Assembly (NCBI GenBank): GCA_021234155.1
Contig: JAJEKV010000052.1
Location: forward strand, 2,910,254 to 2,974,253
Length of the DNA stretch: 64,000 nt
Reading direction: 5' to 3'
DNA from: Isoetes taiwanensis
Lineage: Eukaryota; Streptophyta; Lycopodiopsida; Isoetales; Isoetaceae
Under the pieces are notes generated by a model. The model had not been told where the DNA came from. It made no database searches and saw nothing but the letters and a program-made list of their open reading frames with translations. Every line of letters starts with the position of its first letter. Position 1 is the stretch's first letter. This document shows, in pieces, positions 54,259 through 64,000 of the stretch. The translations under genes were made by a program, and so were the position numbers.

Positions 54259-54734
54259 TTAATTTAAATTCACGCAAACCACGATTATTGAATGAAATAC
54301 ACTTACCCTGTTTGTAACTTCTTTCTCCTTCTTGGGTTTGATCTTAAAGATGATTCCTGGGCTTGTCCCGTTAAGATAGTCCAAGGCTTTATGCTGCCAT
54401 AGAAAAACAACTCGATTAGAACTAAAATAATTGTTGCTCAAACATGAACATTTCCAGCCACCAAAGTAAAATACTTACGAGCTCTTCTATAACACTTACT
54501 CTTTGCAATATGGATCCACAAGACAAAGAAACAAACCAATCTTAAGATATTAATATTGCAAATTGTATGTCCAATGTAATGTGCACAACAACAAGTAAAG
54601 GGATAAACAGTGTGCAAGAACCTAAAATAAGTGCAGGAATCAGAAATTATGTGGCAGCATTGTTAATACAAGCTGCAACTTTTTTTCCAAGCACATTGTT
54701 CAACCTATCTCAAATACTGGTGCAAATCTTGGTA

Positions 54735-55037
54735 TTATCATAGACAGTATTGCTGCATTCTTTCTTTTTATCTTTTTGTTCATAAGATGGAGGATGCTAA
54801 AGCAGGAGAAATTGCCGCAAGTAGTAGAAAAAGCGAAGCTTAATCATTCAAGTAGCTCATTGCTTCACTGCTGCTTAATAGTAGCAGTGAAAAAGTTTAC
54901 GCAGACCAGGATGCAAGGAAACATCAAATTCTATTCAACTTTGCTTGGATACTGTTCATTTGGAAAGGAGAAGTTGCTTGTGTATGAACACATGGTGAAC
55001 GGGAGTTTGGACTCATGGCTGCTTAATGTAGCCTACT
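54735..55037 (+). pseudogene. LRR receptor-like kinase fragment (EMS1/EXS-like), part 1
   Basis: One open frame gives a membrane segment (LGIIIDSIAAFFLFIFLFI), juxtamembrane RWRMLKQEKLP, then IVAVKKFTQTRMQGNIKFYS and LLGYCSFGKEKLLVYEHMV with NGSLDSWLLN. In the EMS1/EXS receptor family the order is membrane span, VAVKKL(S/T)QA.TQGNREF, then GYCSFGEEKLLVYEYMVNGSLDLWL. The glycine loop and about 20 residues before LLGYCS are missing, so this is a shortened copy and not a kinase. It sits on the strand opposite to the surrounding Transposase_24-like exons, inside the CACTA element, which points to gene-fragment capture. Confidence 0.75.
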
Positions 55038-56229
55038 AGTAAATCATGAAGGCTTATAAGAAAGTTATGTTGCTGCTGCAGTGGCAGCAGCATCTTGGAG
55101 CTGTTGTGACTGCTGCAGAAGCTACACATGAGGAAGAGGAAAGTTCACTATATATAAAAGCAAAGTTGAGCAATAATCCAGCCACACACAAGTGTAAATA
55201 ATAAATGCAATGCATGTAAGACACTGATTTTGAAAGAAAAAATAAAAAGTACACACCTTTTTCGGCACAAATCCTTTTGCAATCATCTTCTTCCTCCATG
55301 CTTCGTACCCGCCTTTTGCTATAATTTCCTGTAACAAATCCTCCATGGGCATGGACCCCCAATCCTGAAACTGCATTGTATTTGAATTCACAAAAAGTTA
55401 AAGAAAAGCATTTGAAAAAAAATTGTGCAAAGTGATTAAGCACTTACAAACTTAGTTTTAATGGACATAATGCCTCCAGAGCCAGTCCGTTGCTGCCTTT
55501 TGCGTTTGGCAGCAGCATCTTTTTGCCGTTGATAATTCCTACCACAAAGCTCGACAAATCTCCTCCAACTTTCATCATCGACATGCATTGGTTTCGGTGC
55601 GTTACTGTTTCGCACATTCCTTCGAAGATTTTCCCTATGTTTTAAACCAAAAAAAGGAATTTTTACGAGTTCATTAAAGCATAAGAAGTGATATAATTTC
55701 TGACCTCCAGTGTTTCCACCGCTTTTTCAAGAATTTAATGACATCCATCTCGGATAGTCCATCGCCAAACTGCTCGTAGATGTACTTCAAGGTCCTCTGC
55801 AGATGACGTGGCTTTATTTCTTTAAAAAGTTTATCAACCTCCCTACAATACGTTTTCAGGGCATCTGATGCTTTTTGCTCAAATTCGCGTCCCGCATCAT
55901 CCCTCAACAATTCCCCTTTATGAAAGCATACCTGCATTCAAACATGAATTTATTTGTAAGCAAAGAATCCACTGTAATTTGAGAGTTTTTTCCACCATTT
56001 GATTCGCTGCATACAAATTTCATATGAGCACATATGCTGCAGTACAAGAACATTTACTTCCTATATTTGAATGAAAGAAAACAATAAGCTAAATATTGAT
56101 TAGAACGAATAGAAAGCCATTGTCCACTGTTCAAATAATGCAGCGTTTGGACCTGAGATTTTGCAAAGATGTGATGCTCAAGAATTGGCAAGTTCCTTTC
56201 CACCTTGTTTCTTGCCATTGCAAGACCAG

Positions 56230-56465
56230 AGTTGAATGGGCATCAGGAAATAAGCCTTGCTCTATCAGCCTCCATGCCCAGATCTCCAGATTTCATGATG
56301 TAGAATTTGGCCCCCTCTTTGTCTGGAGATTTAACAGCCCTGCTGCTACTGATGTTTCTTCTCATGGCTCAGTCTAAAGTTTTGAATTTGCTTGCAGATT
56401 TTGGTCTCCTGACATATCTATCAGAAGCTAAATTTTCTCACTCTGTAATCATAGGCAGTAGAATG
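56230..56465 (+). pseudogene. Possible receptor-kinase fragment, part 2 (catalytic/activation loop)
   Basis: In shifted frames the sequence reads CKTRVEWASGNK, then RFHDVEFGPLFVW and next SKVLNLLADFGLLTYLSEAK with FSHSVIIGS. ADFGL followed by a short acidic/hydrophobic stretch and a small-residue end recalls the DFG motif and activation segment of plant receptor kinases. The expected HRDIK motif is not intact. It lies 1.2 kb downstream of the first kinase fragment on the same strand, with minus-strand transposase exons in between. The match is weak. Confidence 0.35.
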
Positions 56466-56849
56466 CCTTTTATGTAATTTGTATGATAAACAACTTCTGT
56501 TTGGTCAGCCTTTCATGTTCATCTTGTTGTCAAAAGCTTTTCTTCATTTTGGTGCCAGTTTCAGCAACTTGCTGTTTTTACCAAATATGTTCATTATTTA
56601 ATCAAACTACTTAGCAGAGATTTAATCCCCTATGAAATGATGAGCATGGTAAGGTTCTTTAGAATAGGTACTTTACTCACATTTTGCATCACCAGATCAG
56701 AAAATAATGTATTGCTGATTCGTTTTATAAGAGTTGCTAAGCAGTGGGCTGTATGTTATCGATTCGAAGTACTGGATAGACCATATCAATTTATCAGTAT
56801 GGTAAAATTGATTTACTGGTACCAAATGTGGCGAACCCCTATCTAATAC

Positions 56850-57345
56850 TGTAGCATTCCAGCAAATGTTCGCACGGCACTCTCGGGACTTCCAACACCT
56901 GATTCGGCACCCTAGGACCCTAGCTAGACCACTCTAGACTATTAAAACGGTCCTCCAGAATGCTCGGCTTCCAGCAACACAACAAGGAGTGGCTTCAATC
57001 AAACAACAGAGATCAGTTGGACAGTTTTGATTCTAGAACGTTGAGGCATAACTGGCAATGAACATCAACCGAATATCACCCCACTGAAAAACCAATCTAG
57101 GATATAAAAACACATAGGCACTATAAATCTAAGAGCCACAGCAGAAGCATGATACTGCAACAGATAGTTCAGCAAGAGAGGACTGCAAATTACCAACATG
57201 GCAACTGATCTTTGTTATGATAATATGACTAACTGAGCATATTCTTTAACTGAAATAGACAAAGAGGCAAGCTTATGCAAAGAAAGAAATGGAAATGGCA
57301 AACGACAAGTAGGACAAATTAGCAAACAAGTAGATCAAATTAGCA
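56850..57345. other. Intron-like spacer, no gene seen
   Basis: Between the kinase-like fragment and the first minus-strand exon of the Transposase_24-like gene. No coding signal noted. Confidence 0.5.
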
Positions 57346-58004
57346 AACCTCTTAGCAATACATAAACCTGTAGATCAAATGTCTAATTAAATGTACAAGT
57401 GGATGTAGCCATACCTGAGACCTCGAAAGCTTCCTGAACTGAACGTTATAAGAGAGATCAATGTCCTCTAAAATGTCTTTGTCAACAGCAATATCGTCTT
57501 GGTCAGTCGGTTCATCGTGTTCCTCGGACTCGTCATGTTCATCTGATGATGATGATGATGATGAGGAGCAGCTAAGCACCACGTGCCTGTTTGTGGTGAT
57601 ATGATGCTTTTTTGAATTTCTGCGTGCTCCTTGTGCAGATGTTTCAGCAATACTGGAAGAGTTATGGGATTGGCAGCGTTTCTTTGGCCTGCACATATAT
57701 TAACAGCTTTAGAATGATACATAAAACTAGCATTAGCTGCAATAGAAAGCTACGTGACAAAGCTATTGATAGAGCTAAGTGACAGAGCTAAGCAGTGGCA
57801 GTGGTAAAGTAGGAAGATATCTTTTGAAAAGTGTACCTAGCTTAGAGTTCCTTCTGTGACAGTATTGCAATACCATGACAGAAGATACTTGTAGAAAAAA
57901 ATGATAAAAGAAAACTAGAGAAAAAGATAATGGGCTATTAAGAGAAAACTAGATAAAGAAACTTTGCATTAAGCATAAAATGGGCAATTACAGGAAAGTA
58001 CAAA

Positions 58005-60831
58005 GTGAAAAATATGGATGTATACTTAGAACCTTTAGTAGAAGAACTTGAAGTTTTGTGGAAGGGAGTGCATGTGTACGACATCTTTAAAACTCCACAT
58101 GACTTTACATTCCATGGGATGTTATGCTTTACTCTTCATGATTATCCAGGTTTTTCTGAAGCTTCAGGTATGATATAGTAAGAGTGCAAAATCATATTAC
58201 TTATTACTCTAGTACTTTACCTTCCATTTTTATTGCAGGTTCTACAAACAAGTGGTGCATGTGGATGCCCATCTTGTGGGACTAGCTTAACCTCTTATAG
58301 GTCAAAACATCTGAAGAAACAAATATATTTGGGGCATAAAAAGTACTTGCCAGAGGGCCATTCTGCACGTGGCTCTAATGAGATGCCGAAGCCAAAGCGA
58401 TGGACACCCAAGGATTGGTTGGATGCTTGGCAGGAGATGAATCCCAATGTGGATTATTTGACTGGTTATAAGGATTCCAATGCAAAAACTCCTCCTGGAA
58501 TGAAGAGGTTATCAATTTTTTATAGGTTGGAGTCTTTGGGTGACTTGGAGTTGGTCCATTTACTAGACCCTATGCACATTTTCAAGAATGTTGCTCATTC
58601 TCTTTGGCAGCATTTAACAGGAGAATGGGAAACCTTGGGTGCTAGGATGGATCTGAAAGAACAAAAAATAAAAAAGAAATATTGGCCCATCAGGAGGGTA
58701 GGCAAGAAGACTCTGACGTGGAAACAAGGTGCATCGGTTCTAGGAAAGAAACAACAGGCCGAAGTGAACAAGAGGATAGCAAAGGTGCGCACACCAACCG
58801 GATATGGGGCTTCTTTGAGAAAGGCATTTACTAAAAAGGTAGCCTCATTTGGATTAAAGACACATGATTGGCATAAGTTTCTTCAGGTATACTTTGGTTC
58901 TTGTGCTTTCAATTCTTGGAATAAATTGTATTGCAGCATGCAATGATACTTCGTGGACTTTGCAGCATATACTTCCATGTGTGATAGGCGACTTCTTGAC
59001 TCCACAAGTAAGGAGTATTATATTTTGATTGGGTAAATTTGCAAGGTGGGTCTCCTCCAAAGAAATTGAAGTGGCCGAGATATCAAAAGTGGAGGAGGAA
59101 GTGATTATACTACTTTGTGACATTGAAAAGGAATTTCCCACTAGTTTTCTTGACCTCCAGGTACTACTAAAGAAATGTTATGCAATCATACGTAGCAACT
59201 ACGAGTTCAATTTTATTTCTAGCAGTTATACGCTAATTAACAAGGTGCTTACATACATAGGTACATCTCTTGATGCATATTCCAAATGAGATAAGTTGGC
59301 AGGACCTGCTCCCAGCAGATGGATGTTCTTTCCAAAGCGCTACATGAAGGTGCTCAAAAACTTTGTGCGTCAAATGGCAAAACTGGAGGGTTGCATGGCT
59401 GAAGGCCATCTTGTCCAAGAAACATTATTTTATCTAAATGATGCCACTATCTCATGCCATCCAGATGCTCCTAAATTGTGGGAAAAAGAAGAACTCAAAG
59501 AGATTACGTCAGAAGTATTACAAGGCAATGGAGTAGAACGGAGTTTGAGTGATGACATGCTTATTGCTATAAGCACATTTGTCCTTAATAATACTGCAAG
59601 TTTGCAACCATGGAGGGACATATATGAAATTGCTAAGGAGGATGCACATAGAAGGTCAACGGGACGATCAATGGGACAATCTAGTTTACCAGATGTTATG
59701 GATAATGCATGGTTGTTGGCTCGTATGGACGAAGCTAAAGATCGTGGCCAAGGTATTCCAGATGATGATTATGAGCTTGCCCTTGGTTGTAGCAAGAAGG
59801 TAAAAAATTATAAATCTCTAATCCTAAATTTCATTCTCTTTATACTGTATTACTCATAACTATCATAATTTGGTTTTAGGCGCAATTCTATACTTCAATG
59901 TGGGCATATGGACAGCATCTTCGCATCAACAACGTTGATAAGTGTAGGGTTACATTTGATTCAGGGATCGTAGCAGAAATTTGAACAAAAAGTCAATCTA
60001 GTAAAATGGGGATCGCAACCTTCTGGAGAGTAACCTGGATTATGTGGGAATCCTGACAGACATTATTGAGTTGGATTATCGCAGATTTCATGTCAATGTC
60101 TTGAAGGCACGATGGTTCAAAGTTGTATATAGAGGTCGTGGCAAGACAGTTAGGACTCATCCATCTGGATTTATAGAAGTGGATTCTTCAAAGGTATTGG
60201 CTGAAATGAAAGAACCTTTCGTGTTTTCAAGTCAGGTTGAGCAGATATTTATCCATGAGAATCCTAATGACACAAACTGGTGGATTATCGTACATTGTCA
60301 ACCAAGAGCTCGACGATATAATTGCTTTATCTGGCGATCGATGATGTTGATGGTGGTGGTGGTGGTGGTGGCCACCAAGAGGCTGTTTTAGACATCACTA
60401 ATAATGATGATGACATATTATTGCATGACGAAGGAGAAGGAGAAGGAGAAGGAGAAGGAGAAGGAGAAGGAGAAGGAGAAGGAGAAGACATTGAAGGGGA
60501 GGGTGCATATTTAGGAGAAGGTTATCTCGAAAGTAATTTGCATGAGGATCATATGGATGAACATGTTTCTTTCGAATCGCCATTAGCACTTTCACGAAGA
60601 GAGGAGGTTGATAAAGAAGCGAATTATGTGCTCCGATCTCCATTTAATTCGCCAATCCATGTTCATGTTCATGATGAGGATTACACTGAAGACGAAAAAA
60701 TTATTGGACATGCACATGATCGTTCTGAAGCAATTAGAGGTTTGGCTCTTCGTTTACATCTAGATGATGATGAAATAGATGACATTGAGCATGATCTAGG
60801 TGAACAAATTGATGTGTTCACATATGAATAA
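58005..60831 (+). pseudogene. TNP2-type CACTA transposase, N-terminally truncated, with introns and frameshifts
   Basis: Blocks follow the TNP2 family order. NMDVYLEPLVEELEVLWKGV, then FHGMLCFTLHDYPGFSEASG (58007-58167, donor GTATGA). After an intron, ACGCPSCGTSLTSYRSKHL, KYLPEGHSARGS and LVHLLDPMHIFKNVAHSLW (58233-58886). Intron 58887-58936, then HAMILRGL. A DUF4218-like part: LGKFARWVSSKEIEVAEISK, VIILLCDIEKEFPTSFLDLQ, then an intron to about 59250, VHLLMHIPNE, a frameshift, GPAPSRWMFFPKRYMKVLKN and EGCMAEGHLVQETLFYL (to about 59450). A DUF4216-like part: GILTDIIELDYRRFHVNVLK, SQVEQIFIHENPNDTNWWII (60044-60320). After a further frameshift near 60325, an acidic C-terminal tail with a (GE)n run ends at 60831. 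The N-terminal third of a normal TNP2 is not seen upstream, so this copy is unlikely to be active. Confidence 0.85.
60429..60488 (+). repeat. (GGAGAA)n microsatellite coding Gly-Glu repeats
   Basis: About ten GGAGAA units in frame with the acidic TNP2 tail give a (GE)n run. A shorter (GGT)n run at 60350-60370 lies just upstream, close to where the reading frame shifts. Confidence 0.95.
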
Positions 60832-60839
60832 TCAACATT

Positions 60840-63800
60840 ATAATCTTATTGCAATTACTACTATGGTTTAGATCATTTGATATTGAGTGTTGTCTTTCCA
60901 AATTTGTCGTCTCTAAATTATGGAACTATCGCTAATTCCTTGTAAATCTTGAGAAACTAGAGGTTCCTCTTCTTGCTACTCATCCTCCAGGATCATCGTT
61001 CAAGGGGAAGCGTCCATCCGTTGAGATGCAGCCTACAAGAGCAATCTAAATTGGACTGGCATTTGTTTGCACCTTCTTGCAATTCTATGAATTCATTTAT
61101 TCGTCATATAAAGAGTAGTTCCTGGAGTTTCGATATATGTTATGTACATTTAAGTATCTCATATTTGATGGATCTTGCCTTCCTAATAGGTTTGCTCCTT
61201 TGTTCACATTGTTCACCATTTACTATTCCCCTTCATCTAACTAGTTCTTAGATATCCAAATCATTCTTCAATCGTACCAAGTAATATCCCTTGGTGCAGT
61301 ACTATATCTTATGTATGAATACACAACACAATTTTGTTGAAATACTAGACACAAAGTTGGATGGCATTCTGTTATAAGTCTTAAAGAAAATATTGTAGCG
61401 ACATAGTTATAATGTTGTTTAAAAGTTGTTGCAACAACCCACTTAAATTGGACAAATGCTTCTCACAATTCAGTTGAAATAATAGTTAAAAATTTGGATA
61501 CCATTTTTGAAGCAGAACCATTTCTGTAAGTTGCATGATTCGGTGAAACTCTGTTTGATATTTTACCTTTCTCTATGTTAGCATCATCAAATTAGCGCAT
61601 TCGAAAGAGCTCCAGTAAAAAAAATAAGATGGAGGTACTTTGATGCATTCTGCATTTGTATTTTCTGCATTATGCTACTAGATTGAAGCATACCATATTT
61701 ATTATGCAGGTACCTTGATACTTTCAGCCCCAATTGTATACTTTCAGCCGTTCTTGCACAAGGTAAAATATTTGATGATGGCGAAGCTGCAACGGTCTCT
61801 GATGCATCCATTTCATTTTATTGCAGACGCACCACTATCTATGTATGCCATTTCAAAATACCCTCTTTAATTTGCGCTAGCTTATTGGTTTCTTAACCCA
61901 CCGAGATATGAAAGTTTAGTCTACTGGCTTGGAACATGTCCTTGGAGCGAATAGATAAGGTGAGATTTATTTATCCATGCTATGCACTATAGATTAAATA
62001 ACTCTAGAATTTAGCATTTTGAACTATGTTCTAGAGCTTGAAAAAATAGTTCTCTCATCGATCAAGATAGGCTGAGATATGGGTATTTTGCATTTCATTC
62101 CATTTCGTTCTTGCTATTAGTCAACCTCTTGATGAGGATTTGACTATTAATGGCTGTCTTATAGTAGGCAATTGGTTCACTTTCATCTTTGAGATAATTG
62201 ATTTTTATTTCATCCAATAAATTTGGCTTATTTTAGGGCCCTTAGATTGTCCTTTTCTTATTCGCATTTGGCATTTGGTGTTGGCAGGAGCACATGATTC
62301 TACTGCAATGGTTTCCAACATACAGCTAAAAAGTTTGTAAGTATAGCAGGAACTAAGTTTTCCTTATTCAAATATCCAAGGGCATTTTGGATGGAATGTG
62401 GGTTTGTAGAGCTGTGGGTTTAAGGTGGGAAAGGGCCATTAACACCATTTGGTTTTGCATAAAGTTATGATAGAGGCAACCTGGAAATGATACAATGCTG
62501 TTGCAGTCGCAGCCACAGCCACAGAAGTGACTAAACCTCCTCTACCCACATGGCATTACTAAATAGAATTCCTCATCTTTTTTGTCCTTTTGCATCTGTT
62601 GCATGCTTAGCTCTAAACAGAATTCTGAATTTCCTGACCTCTTAGGCAATGCATTCTACATGATGCATTTCTTTCCTTAATTTTGCCATGTATAGACTCG
62701 GATTGCATTTTGTTACTCTGTTCCAAGTGTCTTTGTCCCAGAAATTTATAGAGGTGTAATAGCAGTGAGTGAAGTGAGTATACGTTGTTTGTCTTCTTCC
62801 TGAGTATATTCGCTGGATGAACCAAGTTCCAGATATATGTAGATATATGTCTCATGCTTCCAATACAAATGTGTAGTTGAAATGTTATACAACAGGGAAT
62901 ATAATTCATTATGTTTCTCTCATGGATCTTATTCTGTTAGTTTAACACCATTTTACAGACATATGCAGGTCAATTAGACTGAAAGTGCTAAACTCCATAA
63001 ACATATGTAAGGTCCATTGCATGCCACTTTATGAAACTTACAGTTGTAAAGATGTTTCCTTAATCCCTCTCTATTTCTACAAAATTTTGAGTTTGAATTC
63101 CTCATATTTGAATTTCTTCTGTTGAATGTTTTCTTAATGGTAAGCAACTATTTTGACCTAGCTTCCTATTTTCTTTTCTTCACATATGGGTCAACTAAGA
63201 GCTTTTAATAGCATATGCACATGTTCCATGGATCCCTAAAATATCACAAGGAGCAAATACCTCTTACCAAATGTGATAACCACTACTACCTCTATTTCTA
63301 CGTCTCTAATTTAAAGGTAACAAAAATTTGAAATTATACATCCTGCATATGCATTTTCTAGGCATCACTATATTGAGACCATGATGTGATGTAGAACAAA
63401 ATGGGGGAAGCCATTCTTGCTTCCCCCTGACCTGCAGAATCTGGTTGCGTAATGGCTGAGCCCATTCTGTTCTACAACATCAAGGTAAGCTGCTTATCAG
63501 ATTATACAAGTTTGTTAAGGCGGTATGTCATTCTGCTTAAGAATGAATCAAGAAACGGACGAAATGCTCATTCAGTTACCTTGACGCATGATAGTAGCTA
63601 AAATTATTAGGGCAAAATGCAGAATCAAGAAGCATAATTTATTATAGTTTAGTGCCAAAAAGTGGTTCCTATAACTCAAAATGGATTACAAAAATTGTGC
63701 ATCTCAGGCCTTCCATTCTAAAGGTCTCATAAGTATAACATTTTACATTGACGACATTGAATAATTCTCCATAATTTTGCGAAAATGCACATGTTTACTA

Positions 63801-64000
63801 TTGTTTTGCATCTTACACAATATTTCTCAAACTATAGCCATACCTCTAATACTACCATTTTGATTCTTTTAAGGAGATTTAAGTGCCCATCACATTCTTT
63901 ATAAAGTATTGTTTTCTTTAAAATGATTATCTTATCTTATCTTTATTGAAATCCATCCTTTAAACATAAAGTTAGTACATTGATGATATTGTCATTAGAC
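60840..64000. other. No gene seen
   Basis: AT-rich DNA after the transposase gene. It presumably includes the rest of the CACTA element, its right terminus if that lies inside the window, or host intergenic DNA. A short coding-like piece near 60960-61050 (VPLLATHPPGSSFKGKRPSV) ends in a stop and matches no family I know. No subterminal repeats like those at 53.1-53.8 kb were noticed. Confidence 0.5.

Larger units (their letters stand above)
55120..57722 (-). pseudogene. Transposase_24-like (CACTA TNP1-type) gene, spliced and probably decayed
   Basis: Exon-like blocks on the minus strand. An N-terminal Ser/Asp/Glu-rich block (57696-57415): RPKKRCQSHNSS, SSSSSSSDEHDESEEHDEP and KDILEDIDLSYNVQFRKLSR. 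Then 55937-55707: LLRDDAGREFEQKASDAL, TYCREVDKLFKEIKPRHLQR and EMDVIKFLKKRWKHWRSE. Then 55633-55446: RENLRRNVRNSNAPKP, DDESWRRFVELCGRN and RKRQQRTGSGGIM, donor GTAAG. Then about 55380-55258: DWGSMPMEDLLQEIIAKGGY and EAWRKKMIAKGFVPKK. A further possible exon is at 54441-54305. The block W..FVE....(Y)...KD.A.KRKRQ...GSGG has the shape of the plant transposase family 24, the DNA-binding partner of TNP2. Frames join cleanly at several splice sites; the 5' start is not certain. Confidence 0.55.
53110..60831 (+). mobile_element. Second CACTA (En/Spm-like) transposon; right end not found
   Basis: The left terminus CACTACAAGAGAATGGGGGG starts at 53110 and is a textbook CACTA end. It is followed by about 650 bp of subterminal repeats. 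The interior holds a minus-strand Transposase_24-like gene and a plus-strand TNP2 transposase with a divergent arrangement, plus receptor-kinase fragments. I did not find the inverse terminus (a string of the type CTTGTAGTG) before 64000, so the right limit given is only the end of TNP2 coding similarity. The element lies within the LINE endonuclease; the rest of the LINE should resume after the right end. Confidence 0.8.

Noticed and set aside
60398-60643. Leucine-run minus-strand frame
   Set aside because: It is the antisense of the (GGAGAA)n microsatellite within the TNP2 tail.
60840-64000. Search for the right CACTA terminus and for the missing LINE 5' part
   Set aside because: I found no CTTGTAGTG-type end and no endonuclease motifs on the minus strand, so I do not place the right border in this window.

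Overview
The window is nuclear DNA of a land plant. The evidence is spliceosomal introns, plant-type gene families (SDP1-like patatin lipase, full-length ABCB transporter, F-box/kelch, EMS1-like receptor kinase, extensin-like proline-rich tail) and plant transposon classes (CACTA, MULE, hAT, Helitron, LINE, DUF7869). The density of nested elements, the long decayed introns and the LINE family ending in (TTCTA)n or (TTCC)n suggest a large, repeat-rich genome. A fern or other non-seed vascular plant is my best guess, but the sequence does not fix it. There is no bacterial-style operon content, and I found no rRNA, tRNA or CRISPR.

Layout. 1-3305: end of a CACTA transposon with palindromic repeats and a small Lys/Glu-rich gene-like stretch. 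It has cut into an SDP1-like lipase gene whose remains run from 3309 to about 8646. That gene is also interrupted by a 5'-truncated LINE (about 4637-6136) and a MULE-like element (6219-8466) carrying a 32-bp palindromic satellite. 9360-10870: decayed C-terminal half of an ABCB transporter. 10871-13390: no gene seen. 13400-16300: a longer copy of the same LINE family. 16360-21060: no gene seen. 21060-22911 (minus): a decayed gene I cannot name. 23047-27452: a 2.2-kb unit present twice in tandem, each copy holding a hAT derivative, a kelch fragment and a LINE 3' tail. 27868: a Helitron-type 3' end. 28488-28669: a MITE with clear target duplication. 30040-30725: minisatellites. 31700-34380 (minus): a decayed DUF7869 mobile-element gene. 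34620-40530: a candidate novel element marked by ATGGCGCCAT palindromes, with a decayed multi-exon plus-strand gene that includes a possible ParB/sulfiredoxin-fold domain. 40622-48140: an older tandem duplication (copies A and B) around a gene for a secreted lectin-like, proline-rich, probably GPI-anchored protein. Copy A keeps almost the whole gene; copy B is a pseudogene. 49088-53109 (minus): an L1-type LINE with endonuclease and reverse transcriptase, cut at 53109/53110 by a second CACTA element. That element holds a Transposase_24-like gene (minus), a truncated TNP2 transposase (plus) and captured receptor-kinase fragments. 60840-64000: AT-rich, no gene seen.

How the genes work together. 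They do not form a pathway. The window is a transposon graveyard built on four host-gene remnants (SDP1, ABCB, kelch, receptor kinase) plus one probably functional or recently functional gene, the lectin/proline-rich gene at 43199-44002. Several losses in the decayed genes are G-to-A changes (two splice donors GT to AT, TGG to TGA stops, loss of glycines in the lipase nucleophile elbow), which fits cytosine-methylation decay.
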